Position numbers and translations under genes: made by a program
Notes under the pieces: generated by a model
What the model saw: the letters and a program-made list of their open reading frames with translations, nothing else
What the model was told of the DNA's origin: nothing
Database searches by the model: none
In this document: piece after piece, positions 1 to 11,573 of the stretch
How positions within the stretch are numbered: position 1 is the stretch's first letter
Layout of the letters: each line of letters starts with the position of its first letter
NCBI RefSeq assembly: GCF_026151205.1
Contig: NC_087081.1
Span: 11,533,113-11,597,112 of the forward strand
From: Bolinopsis microptera
Taxonomy: Eukaryota; Ctenophora; Tentaculata; Lobata; Bolinopsidae
DNA: 64,000 nucleotides
Reading direction: 5' to 3'

Positions 1-107
1 TACTTTATACTGTAGGCACTTTATACTGTAGGTACTTTATACTGTAGGCACTCTATACTGTAGGTACTTTATACTGTAGGTACTTTATACTGTAGGTACT
101 TTATACT
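1..107. repeat. 16-bp tandem repeat
   Basis: About seven copies of a 16-bp unit (tactttatactgtagg, with one-base variants) run from the window edge, so the array may continue to the left. Confidence 0.9.
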
Positions 108-2083
108 CAGGAAGGGGCGTGATGATGTTGTACGGGTACATTTTAATAGTCTGCGTAATCCGGATATAACATTTACACTTTACAGCAAAGTATTAATAAT
201 TATGATTTACACCAGCGTCCAGCTTATATAATTTCATGCAAATGTAAGTTAACTTGATTTCGGAAACGATATTTTTAATCGAATCGGAAAATTTGCGAAG
301 TGTGAAAATTGACTCAGAATAAGGTAAGAAGTAACAAAATCATACTTTACCTTCCATTTTAAAACTTTGACTAGTGTTTGCTATTATAATTATGCTATTA
401 TGATAACCAAACACTAGTACTATAACAGCTCTAGTGAGGATTGACCCTTGGTGGTTTACTAACTTTTTGACGTCTTTAATCAGATTAAAATTTGAGTTTT
501 CGTTTTAGAATGTTTTGATTGAATAATTATGTTTGTAAGTTAGTTGATTATGAATACGCTTAGCATTTCTGCACTGCTCGCCTTCCCACATAACATGTAA
601 TACTGCAAAAATTGATGGCTCTTGCCCTGAAGATTAAAATAAGCAAATTGCCCTAATTTCGTATTATTGTAAAAGTTGTCTTAATTTGTAATGTACCGGT
701 CATAACACCTTTTCCTTTACATTCAACTTTTCCAACATTGCAACAGAAAAAGTCATGTTTAACTTATCAATATCTAACTTGCACGAATCATATATCAATC
801 TAACGACGGTATCAGGTATGTGACGAATTATTTCCTAGTATTGCTGTTAAACTTAATTATTGCACCAATAATTCCGTTAGTAATGAACGGTACGTGAGCT
901 TACTTAGTCACTTTCACCTCGATTTATCCTGCCAGCAGTATTCCCGGATACTAGATCTTCCGTTTAATCTGTATGATAAAACAAGCACAATTCGATCCGT
1001 GCAAACGATATAAGAAGATTCCAATGACATAACTTTAATGTTTTAAGTTTTAACCCACACTAGCTCCTTTTTATAAGTTAAAAGTCCTGCTGAATAATCA
1101 ATATTCAAATGTTTTTTTACACGACCCCCCGGCTCCTCAAGTTTGTGCAGCTCTCTAGCAGTTCCCGGTAATTAATTATTGTAATTGAGTGCAACTTTAA
1201 ACACTACACTGCGAGTGTTTTAAGTTATTAAATCTTCTTTAATGAGACTTTTGGAATTTGTTCTTTCCATGAGGTTTTCTGAACACAGTCAGTGTTATGT
1301 TACATTTACAACGTTCGAACTTTCAATTGTTGCTGCTATCTTTTATTCTCTAATCTTTACATTATAATGTAAGTTGACAACTTATAGAAACGACGTTGTT
1401 CCTGGTAAACGATTTACCTTTTAATTAAACCACTTTACGCTTCAGTAATTACTGATTACATGAGTTGGTAACTTACATGAGAAACTTTCTAGAATTCCAG
1501 AGTTTTCTTTCCCAGCCTCTTTCAGTCAGGTGCTCCGTCAATATTTATTATTTGTAACGATTTCTTGGAACATTAAATTCAAATTGCCATCCCTCCAATA
1601 CTTTTACCACATGATAAATGCCGCCTCCAGACAACAGACAAGCGAAACATTATTTTAATTCCTATTGTCATTGTTGCAGTTTTGTAAAGTTGTCGCCCGT
1701 ATAATAGAAGCTTCCAGATTCGTAGATTTTGTGGTTTTAGGACATTGAGCATATTTATTATTTGTCAGCTTGCATATATTTTAACTTTTAAGGCGGGTTT
1801 CTGTGTTGTTAAAGGTTTTGCGGTCATTTTGACGGACGCTTATAAGTAATTAGTGGGTATGGAACCCTAATTATAGCCTAATTATAACCCACTATATACA
1901 CATCCCCACCAGGTTTGAAACATGAAAATGTGACCAGTAATCAGAGGATAGTCTTTACAAACCAACGCTGCTCCATTGCACATGGTTCAACAGTGATCAC
2001 CAAGCACTTTCTCACTTACTCTCCGACCCTCTTTTGGTTAAACAAGCACCTTCTCTCACTGGCAAGCAGCCCGTAGTCTCATC
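108..2083. other. AT-rich non-coding stretch
   Basis: I see no convincing exon, RNA gene or mobile element here. The sequence is AT-rich with stops in all frames. It is probably intergenic DNA or promoter/5' UTR of the plus-strand gene that follows. Confidence 0.5.
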
Positions 2084-2117
2084 ATGCCACACCGAAGAAG
2101 ATCCGAAATAATCAAAG
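2084..2117 (+). CDS. Possible short first coding exon of the four-pass membrane protein gene
   Basis: An ATG at 2084 opens eleven codons (reads MPHRRRSEIIK) and ends with one extra base at a GTAACA donor after 2117. The acceptor CAG at 3091-3093 is followed by two bases that complete a codon in frame with the ATG at 3111. The phases therefore match and would add 18 residues to the N-terminus. The exon is very short and rests only on phase and splice signals; the ATG at 3111 would serve equally well. Confidence 0.3.
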
Positions 2118-3110
2118 GTAACACTATTTTAACATTGAAGTAATATTATTATTGAAGTAACATTATTACAAGTAGCACTTTATGTTTATAATATTTCTCT
2201 TGCATGTCATTACTAAACTTCGTGAGTCTGCAATATCATGTTAAGTCATTCCTAAAGATAAGCCAGCTACTAGCACAGCCAGCGCCTCCCACGGCAACTT
2301 TCATCTCGATCATTCTCCGAGCCTGTCAGACTGACAGATGTATATCTGGGTTCCGGTCCGGATCATGGCTCGGGAACTATCCACGTTGAGGTGATACATC
2401 TGCACATCATGTAAATATTCTTAGTCTCCACATTTCATGAAGATCCTGGAAAATAGACTATACGTTTTCTAAGTATTCAAAGTGTAAAGCTATATATATT
2501 ATATAATGTACGGATCTCACGAGTGACAACCACCACACTTCCAACCAAACCGTACACCAAACTGTGGAGAGGACGTACATTAACAATGAAGCATTTCATC
2601 ACTCTCCCACCCTCACTAACACTCATCCCAGAACACCACCACAAACAACCTCCCTTGCTCTGACATGTTCAAATTTACACCTTATGTTCGAGAAATACAG
2701 CCCAGCACCAAGTAGGTGTTGCTTCCTTTTATGCAGGTCCGTCAATCAACGTAACGAGCTCGTGTTTATGTCAGAGTTGCGACCTAAAAACACGTGCTCA
2801 ACTAACTAGTCTCGCGGCGTCGTGAGGTCACTTTCAGTTGTCGTCTCTCTCCAGTCTTGTTACTTTTATACGAATATCAGAGTGCAGTGCAGTTATTATT
2901 CTGTGATTTTTGTTTCTGAGCTATTATAAAGGTTGCGACTTGCGAGGTGTCTTGTTGTGAGAGTTAACGTTTTCTATTTTACTGATCTACCATCCACGTT
3001 AAGGTTGAGGCCGGCGCATATCTTGTATTCTATATACGTTATCAGAACCCCTTGACAGTACTCCGTTGTATTTATTGTTACGTTTTGACACAGTCCATAG
3101 CACGAGAGCC

Positions 3111-6100
3111 ATGCCTTTTATGAGACCTAAAGATGACGCTGTCTTCATCTCGCTCAACGATGGATACGACCCATTTGATGAGAAGGCCGGTTTCAACCGG
3201 GAACAAATTGAGCTGATTAGAGAGGATGACGAGTTACCTACCCGTGAGATGTGGTTAAGGAATAAAGAAAAGGATAAGCTGAAGATGGAGAGGGAGCGGA
3301 GACTACTGAGGGATCAACGTAAGTGAGATCAGAGAATTGTACTAGCCTGAAACCCCTACAAACTATGTCATATAGTTATACTTGTATGTCGTATGGGTGT
3401 ATTCAGATGATGCTCAATTTCGTGTATAACATTACTATTATAACACTGTATAACATACAGTATAAGCATTGAATGCCTTGTCATAGTGCCAGGGGAAGTG
3501 TAGTATATGCTCGATAGGTCAATGCGCTATTCAAAAATGTTGAAATATTTCATAAGGTATTTTATAGTTATGCTAGTCGGTCGAAACAGTGTACTTGTGT
3601 TTCATAGTTTTGGATAATGTCTTTCTTTACTATCCTATTCCTGTCAATTCAGCGTACTATTTTTACGTCATTCGGTATTTCATCTTCGGTATTTCATCTT
3701 CCCACCCTTCCCACCCTTCCCCCACTCGCTTATGACATAATCCTCGATATAATCAATCTTAACCTACCTACATCTGGCACCTCTTACTCTTTATACTCCT
3801 TACAATGCTTCTACGATATCCTAATTCAGTTCTAGTTCAAGTTACCCACCAGAAACTCTTTAATATGGACGGCCCAACACGACCAACCACGTCTTCACAT
3901 ACAACATAAATTCAGACATTTCACTATTTCAGATATTTCACTATTTTCGACATTTCACTCATACCCCACAAGGTATTTGGGAGTGGCACAGCTTTTGACG
4001 TCTCCTATTTGAAATGGACAAGCGATACAAACAAATAACTGTGGTTAGAACGATTAAATATGTAATACGGACGACGTTTTCAAGGCTCTTGGCTGCTTTA
4101 CAAATACCTTCAATACCTCTATTATTATTATGTTAGATCGGTTAGACTTAATGAGCAATGAGTAATGAGTAATGAAATCGCGTCAATAATATTATTCGAC
4201 CGTACCATGAATACCAAATTTAAGTTAAAAGTATCATTTCAGTTGTAACAAACAATCTCAGTAAACTTCGAAACCCCAACAAGTGCCGAAACGTCGGCTG
4301 TAATGTATCTAATTACTCTAACCAACCTTATTTGTTCGTTTCACTTGTCCTTTCAAATGAGAGATGTCGAGAGGTTTGATTGTTGATCCTTCCAGACTTA
4401 ATGTAACAAATGTTGAACTCGAGCATTTGGATCGAAATGAAATTTATTCTCTTATCCACGGAACTTAAAACATACTGTGACATGTATAACTTCAAGAAAC
4501 ATGATGGCAGAACCAGCTACACACAACCACGACACTTCACCCGTCACCACCATTAATACTCTCCCACAGTCTACCCACGCAACGACAGCGTTCCATAGCC
4601 CATCATACCAATACCGTGCGTGATTGAACAGTCCCTAAATATTACCTCGCCTGTCAGTCAAACACTACTCGCAACACTGTTATCCAGTACCTTTAATTAA
4701 ACTGAGGGACAAGTTGTTAAACACTGCATCCAGCTACCTTCACTTGTCATACACTGCCAACTTCTAGCACTACAATATCAGAGTATTGCTGCCAACCAGC
4801 TTGGTATTATCTAAGTGTGATCTAAGTGTGATCATGAGAACGTTCACACTTATTTATCACACCCGTAACGTCTTAACTAGAGAGAGAAACTCCACCGCGG
4901 GAGTGAACAACGTGATGACTGATGATTTATCGCAATGTGTACAACGTTAAAATCAGGCCACCCCACTGGTCGGACGTTAGACGATTATTAAAATATTTTG
5001 TTTACAGGGTATATAGGTATATTTATAAGGCATCTCATCTGTACTTTATATATAACTAAAAACGTCTGCAGAGGCACTTGTTTTTAAAACAATATATTAT
5101 TGTTGAGATATTATCAGTATCGTGTGTGTTATGATATTGTCATCTTACCATGACTCCAGTTTACACAGTGCATATTGCTTCAGAGGAGACAGAAGAGGTT
5201 TGTGTGCGGGTTTGTTTCTTTGTGCCACAGCTTCCTGATGCGGCTGTGTTCCGGAAATGGTTACCTAAACATCGTCACATTTTGTTTGGACATTTCGGAT
5301 ACTGGTGAGTGTTTTTTTTACGTGTTTAAATGTTGTTTTTATAATAATTTTGGGTTTTGAACAGCTTTTAAGATATTTTCTTTGATTAATTTAATATCAT
5401 TAGCTGTTTCTCAATTACACTGTTTTATTTTGCTCCGAAATTTTGGCAGGTGGGAACAGTTCAACAAATACCGATAAACTGCGTTTTTTGCCCATAAATG
5501 GTCCTGAACATTTTTCATTCCACTTTTCGATTTAAATATTTGTGGAAGTGAATAGTATTTGACGTTGGCGGTAATAAAAAATAAGCCTGCTGACTGCAGA
5601 GTTATTTGGTAGGTAGACTCCAGCCCTAAGTTAAACAATTACGTAGTTGACAAGATTGGTGCACAATGTTGCATATTATTGCATATTATTGCACCAATCT
5701 TTAAAGGGCGTAGTGACTAGTCAAAACGCGCGTTGGCAAGGAGTTACGATGAAAGTTGCCATTGAGTAGTTTATAGCAGTGAAATGAGGGTCCTATTGGG
5801 GAAATAATTGGGGAAATTTGGCACACCTTATTTTTAAGCCCAAAGACCGACCGTTTTTTACCATGTACATTGCATTGTAAAACTACAAATCTACATTCTA
5901 CATACATATCGAACTTACTTAATCTTTTATGATTTTGGCGAAACCTCAAGAAAAGAGATGATTTTGGAAGACCCAAAAAATCGGTTAAATAAAAACAAAA
6001 TATCACAAAATATAGTCACTAAAGAGGATCGAATTTCGAAACTTTTAGAAATTAGAGCCCACAAAACCATTTTGACGCAATTTAAATTTTTTATCACAAT

Positions 6101-8515
6101 CTACAAGTACAATCTAAATTTCTCATATCCCTCTATCCAGCTTTTTCTTGCTGTCTGAACACTAACTGCTCTAAACATAGAAACCGTTTTTAGTTTTATT
6201 CTGGGAAATCACGTAGTCTGATTCACAACTCGAGCTGTAAATTAGCTATCTCGCACGTGTTGAGTGTCACGACGTAACACAGTCAGTGTCAAATTATGTT
6301 AACCAAATATTGCCTAATATTGTCAGTCAGTGTTAGGTTATATCAGCCAAATATTGCCATTACTTAATTTCAACTCCACCCTCACTTATAAGGTTTAAGC
6401 TAATGGCTAAGAGTAAGCTCTTATCACTTAAATCATTTTCTTCACGTGAAACCTTGTGCTGGAAGATAAGCAGGATATAACAATAATGGATAAGCACGAT
6501 GTTACGTAGATTAATATTTATCTTAAACTTATAAAGTTTAAATAAAGTTTAAACTTCATTTACACCCCGGATTCACTTATATGGAAGTTTAACTCAGCTT
6601 TTATATTTTAAATATAAAGTAAGAAGAATCAGTGCAGTGGGAAAATTCGATGTCTTCCTTAGAGTTATTATTTAAAAACAGCAATTATTCGCGATTATGT
6701 ACATAAAATTCACTAAAAGGAAAATTATAAATATCTTTTAACACATGTTTAAGACATGGACCAATATTGGTTGAATTATCCTCATATTCTCACAAACGAG
6801 TCCTGGACAAATCTGATTTTAACAGGCTACGGCTACCTTCAACGTTGGGGGTCGTTCACATATTACGTAATCATTTTTTGGAACATTTTTACCCTCCCCC
6901 CCCCCCCCCCCCCTCCGTAATCAGTTTTACACATAGCTATTGTGTCAAAATTACACTAGTGTAATCATTTGGAAACTCCCCCCACCCCCCCCCCCCCCCC
7001 CTCAGCTGATTACGTAATAATAATATGTGAACGACCCCTTGTTATTTGTTCTAATTTTAATCCTTACATTTTTGACCTCCCCAATTTCAGGATCGTCGCC
7101 AGCTTAATAACAGCAGGAGCTGGAACCAGTTTAAAAACGAAATGCTCCCCAACAGAGCCCCTTGTCATGATAGCCTTCCTCATTCTCACCGCTATTATAG
7201 TCAGCTTAGGAAAGTTATTTGCCCCTGGAGGCTTCAAGAAGAACTTTGGTCCAACTATTGTCTCGTTTCTGATGATGTTTGCTACCGGACTAGCTTTACA
7301 TCAGAAACCCCTTATCTGTGGGTAAGTTAAAGTTCAAGCTGAAACTATTAAAGGCCGGAATTCCACATTATTTAGCTTGCTTTCGTTTTCTATTTTTAGA
7401 TTTATTTACTACTGACTTGATTGGTCCTGTCATCAAATTCTTCTATTATATAATATTATTACGGCCAGCATAATACTCAAACAAAATTCTAAATTACACC
7501 TCACAATTAGAAGCAATGTTAAAGGACATTATTTTCAGGTTTACGAGTAGCTCTAGGAGAATATCAATCCGCGAACAAGCCATGATGTGGGGAATAATGG
7601 TATCCTTACAGGTAATCAATTTATTTATTTATTAATTAATTAACGGTCTCCTTACAGATGCACTCAATTCATTTTTGCTTTTGAATCCTATATTCAATCA
7701 ACGACGATTGTACCGAAAGCAAAGGTGAGTTTATGGCTTCTGCTAGTACAAAAAGATGTTTTTTCTTGATATCCTCGTTTATACGGTTCATTATAATCAA
7801 CTTTTCTGATGCAAATGACTTTAATTCTAATGATAAACAACAGGTGGCAATCATGATCGGAACTATGCTGATGTATCTTCTCTGGCACCTGAAACACAAG
7901 GACGAGAAACGAGAGGCAGAACTGGCTGTAAGTATTTCTCTTCTTTCACTTTCACTTCAGTCACATTTAGGCCTTGGGGTCGTTCACATATTACGTTAAA
8001 TCAGCCGAGGGGGGAGGGAGGTTTCGAAATGATTACGCTAGTGTAATTTTGACACAAAAGCTGTGTGTAAAACTGATTACGGAGAGGGGGGGTAAGAATT
8101 GTCCAAAAAGTGACCACGTAATATGTAAACTGTGAAGGACCCCATTGAAGAGAAAGTGAACCAGGAATCAGTATACACTATGTAGTATACACTATGTACA
8201 CTATGTTATAGTATACACTATGTACACTATGTAGTATACACTATGTAGTGGTGGCTGTGGAGATTTGTTCCCAGCTCAATTGTATGTTAAATTTCCTGAA
8301 CAGATCATTAAATTCCACTAAAGTTCAATAATTTCCTATGTAAAATGCTAACAGTAGAACTCCCACAGGGTTCACCTCACCTGAGTCGAAGTGAGAAGAG
8401 TGAAATGAACCACGAACCAGAATACGAATCAGACGAGGACAGTCTACAAGCCTCGCCTGCCAGCGTCAGATGGACCGCCAGACCTGCTGACAGTGACAGT
8501 GACCACTCTGTGTGA
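3111..8515 (+). CDS. Unrecognised small four-pass membrane protein, multi-exon gene
   Basis: Exons read from sequence: 3111-3318, 5184-5304, 7091-7321, 7539-7611, 7844-7927 and 8369-8515, all GT-AG. Their phases agree, giving 287 residues and a stop at 8513-8515. Residues 1-70 are charged and helical (many E, K, R). Hydrophobic segments lie at about 108-125, 133-153, 165-180 and 202-225. The tail (226-287) is acidic and serine-rich, ending SDSDHSV, and is probably cytosolic. An ATG at 5150 is in frame with the second exon and would give a 229-residue form lacking the charged N-terminus, so alternative first exons or two promoters are possible. AATAAA signals stand at 9105 and 9123. I do not recognise the family. 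It is inferred to sit in a membrane; transport or receptor function is not shown. The 3' half (7091-8515) is the best supported; the joining of 3111-3318 to it is less certain. Confidence 0.65.
5651..5702. repeat. Short inverted repeat with internal direct repeats
   Basis: Arms aagattggtgca (5651) and tgcaccaatctt (ending 5702) are perfect 12-bp inverted copies. Between them are direct repeats of ttgcatatta. It lies in an intron of the membrane-protein gene and could fold as a hairpin or be the remnant of a tiny inverted-repeat element. Confidence 0.7.
5703..6847. other. Intronic AT-rich stretch without recognisable features
   Basis: Intron DNA of the membrane-protein gene between exons 5184-5304 and 7091-7321. 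Overlapping open frames on both strands around 5701-6158 have no recognisable domain or codon signature. I see no RNA gene. Confidence 0.45.
6848..7038. mobile_element. MITE-like element with terminal inverted repeats, copy 1
   Basis: Begins ggggtcgttcacatattacg and ends with the inverted counterpart (aatatgtgaacgacccc). The outer arms are followed by tgtgtaaaactgat-like inverted segments and by two C-tracts of more than ten bases, placed symmetrically. No coding capacity. A second copy lies at 7976-8143 in the same gene, so the ends are set by comparison. It ends only about 50 bp upstream of the 7091 exon. A non-autonomous DNA transposon is the likeliest reading; superfamily not determined. 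Confidence 0.75.
7976..8143. mobile_element. MITE-like element with terminal inverted repeats, copy 2
   Basis: Starts ggggtcgttcacatattacg and ends with a diverged inverted arm (acgtaatatgtaaactgtga, then aggacccc). The inner part has G-rich and inverted purine tracts like copy 1 at 6848-7038. It lies in the intron right after the 7844-7927 exon. Divergence between arms suggests an older insertion than copy 1. Confidence 0.7.
8173..8250. repeat. Tandem repeat of tagtatacactatgtacac-type units
   Basis: Irregular tandem copies of actatgtagtatac and actatgtacactatg just outside the second MITE-like copy, inside the last intron of the membrane-protein gene. Confidence 0.7.
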
Positions 8516-10129
8516 CATTTCAGTGACAGGACAAATCACGTGACGTTACAAGACCAGTCACCTTGCATCACAGGAGATTATTTGTAGTCTTAGGAGTTAT
8601 GGGATCACACTTCACAGTACATTTCATTAGGCTTTGTGAGACTGAGTGAAAAACTGCTTTGAGTGGAATTCCATGCCCCAATTTTGAGTGTCAATTAACT
8701 GCGATAAGTTATATTGAATCGAAGTGATGTGTCTGATGGTGGTCAATCATTAGATTTTTATTGTGAATTGTAATAGGCAACGTTACAGTGACTAGAACAG
8801 CTTTGGATGTGCCTATTTTACTCTGATGTTTTCTGACCTATCTTGTGACTTTCAGTAATTTTTAGGCCACACACCACATTCAGCCATTTTTATGATTAAA
8901 TTGTGTTAATATTTGTATTGAAAATCGTTGAATTTTATTATTTGTACCGTTATTAAACAATGAAAACAAGCTTATCACTGATTATGTTTTATGTTAAAAT
9001 CATCAGAATTAAACAATTATACAGAAGAGTTGGCTTCAAAATAGCTTACTACTATACTATAAACTAAAATGTAAATTTCGGCCTTATTCGTCTACTTCAC
9101 GGTGAATAAAATATCAATATTCAATAAATTTGACGACTATAATTTAATAAGTGATCATGTTTCTCTTATGAGAATATTCTATCTACCTTGACTTGATTTA
9201 GGCCATTTGAAACACCCTCCTCCCGTTACTGCAGATCCCTTACTGTCACCAACATATGTAAACCAACAAGTATCTATGTCGGCTAAATGTTGGTCACAGT
9301 TACTCGTACCCGAGGAACCCATCACCCAAGCATGGCTGTGAGGTGCCTGGGACAGATGATACATCTTATCTGTCAACAGCATTGCATTTACAAATTGAGA
9401 CTTAAAAATGACTTTATCATTCCGGTATGAGTGTATCTAGATGTTCAATTAAATTGTTAACCATGGTCTAAACTATATAGTCGGTTTTGTTGGCCTCTAG
9501 CTATGCTCGGTTTCTTAGCAGAGAACATGTGTTTCGAAACGTGAGCAAAACTTGACGATTGATGGTCGTTACCTGATTGGTTACTGTCACCAACTTGGAG
9601 CCAGTGGTCAAATGTTAGCAAAAAGTTTGTTAAAGTTTCGTCATCACCGTGAAAATTCCAAATTACTAAATAAACTTGAAAATCTGAATTCAGCACTTAA
9701 AAATGTTAGCTATCATTTAAAATTAAATGTAAAATGGCCTTTAAATGTTTAAAGTGGTTACTAAAAATGGGTATATAAAATTAAAAACCATTATCAAACA
9801 GTATTCAATTGATACAGATCGTCGAATAAACATATTTTTACGACCAAACGAATGGTAAAAGGCAAAGAATAACGCACAAAAACCCAATTTTCCATACTCC
9901 TTTTCATTAACAACTGTCACACATAAAAGGATCATTCAATACTGATGAAAAATGTGGTATATGTAAACTGAGGAAATAACACTGAGTATTTGAAACATAC
10001 TTACAGGAGCACTTACAAGAGAACAGAAAGCTCACCAAACTATAAGCTTATTGTATACCATCATTTAAAAGTCTCTGATTTGACAGATAATTTACAGAAT
10101 AAATTAATTAAAGTTTGTTCTGAGGATCA
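8516..10129. other. Convergent intergenic region with 3' UTRs
   Basis: The 3' UTR of the plus-strand membrane-protein gene probably runs to the AATAAA signals at 9105 and 9123. The rest is AT-rich and separates it from the stop of the minus-strand RNA-binding protein gene at 10130. Open frames at 9179-9382 and 9457-9696 carry no motif I recognise. Confidence 0.5.
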
Positions 10130-11573
10130 CTAAAACCGGCTCCCCCTCTGCCGATAGTACTGGTCCTCGTTTTTAGACCTATTGTATGGTTTTTGTCTCT
10201 GATCGTTGTGGGATCTGTCTTGTGACCTATCTTGTGATCTATCATGTGACCTATCTTGTGACCTATCATATGATCTGTCTGGGTGATGCTGCCGTCTGCG
10301 GTCACCGTATCCGCTGTTGTCATGTTGATGACGTTGGTTGTTGTTTCCATTGTAATTATCACGCGAGTTGTTGTGATAATTGTCGGTACGTGATGCGTTG
10401 TAGCCAGCAAATTGTTCGTCTTCATCGTACACTATTCTGTTGCCAACGTAGGAACTCTTTAGTTCATCTATCTCTTCAAATACACCTGAGAAGTTCAAAT
10501 TGATTTAGGAGAAATGTCCGAAGAAAGAATTTACAAAACGAAAACAATAGAAGTGCTATAAAGCAAAAACTGTATTAATGAAAAGTAGAATTGTTTCATA
10601 TAATCCTAAACAATAAAAGCCATAATATTTAAATTGGGAACTGACCATAAATTTCACTTGCTCATAAGAAATAATTATATAATTATAATAATTACCTCCG
10701 TATTTATCAGGGTTTTCGACGACCAGCCTCTCCAACAACTTCTCATACAGTTCATGATACTTGTTCTGATCAAACCGCTGGGACCCCTTGTAACGAACTC
10801 TTATTGTCTTCTCAAACAGTTGGATCCCATTGAATAACCGTTCCGCATAGGGTCCTGCAAGGAATTCTTGTTATGTATTTACGGGAACAAATTTCGAACC
10901 TCACTACACCACGTAAAAAAAATGATACAATTTTCGGTATTTTCAACTTTGCTGACAAGTTTGACATTTCGAATGTCAAAGGTACGGGGCTGTCCAAACT
11001 TTTTAAAATTGTGAGTAAAAATGCGGATGGGATATTTAATACCGAGTCTGTACCTGATATGTACAGTGGTATGTAATATACCTTATATAATAATATAACC
11101 TTATATGCGATGTTAAAAACTGACGAAAGTCGCACGTATCAGTTAAAAGTTCACCTGATATTGGATGTTTAAAAGCGACGAAAGCGTAGGGACGTTGTTC
11201 TCCGGTATCTCTGTCAACTGGAAGTTTTACATCTAAGAGAGGTCCAGCCTGAAACAGGAAATACAGACTTGAGGGGGGGGGGGTTCTGACTGCTCATACT
11301 TTTTGGGGGGAGGAGCATACTATTTGGCACGGCTTTCAATGGGGTTACTGGGGATTTCACGTTTCGTATGATAAGGAATTTAACAAATCTCTAAGGATAT
11401 TAATCGAAGGCTTTTGATTAACTCCTGGCATTATTTCTGTTTTTCAATTTCCAGGGAAAACAGTGCCATTTAGTGACACCAACCTGGACAAAAAGTTCCC
11501 AAAGAATCTCCGTAGTGACTTGACCATCTAGTCCACCGACCCAAACTGTTAGTTCCTCATCTGACGTTGCCAT
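10130..11573 (-). CDS. RBM7: RBM7/RBM11-like RNA-binding protein with one RRM
   Basis: Four exons, 11573-11484, 11248-11155, 10854-10696 and 10485-10130, all GT-AG and in phase, give 232 residues. One RRM fills about residues 8-85: RNP2 is VWVGGL (10-15) and RNP1 is RPYAFVAF (49-56), followed by the FNGIQLF turn and a basic RVRYKGSQRF end. The order TVWVGGL...LWELFVQAGPL...PYAERLFNGI matches RBM7, the RNA-binding subunit of the nuclear exosome-targeting (NEXT) complex; SF3B4 is the nearest alternative but carries two RRMs. The tail (about 140-232) is low complexity, with several RSQDRSHD repeats and N/G/Y-rich stretches ending RQRGSRF. Human RBM7 is of similar length (about 266). The start ATG is the first in frame before RNP2. 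Role as a NEXT subunit is inferred from family membership. It converges with the membrane-protein gene. Confidence 0.8.

Noticed and set aside
2564-2809. 81-codon plus-strand frame
   Set aside because: No ATG at the start (begins GTG), no motif, and composition reflects local CA-rich sequence.
5701-6158. Overlapping open frames of 101 and 66 codons on opposite strands
   Set aside because: Low-complexity, no recognised domain, intronic position; probably chance or an unrecognisable old element.
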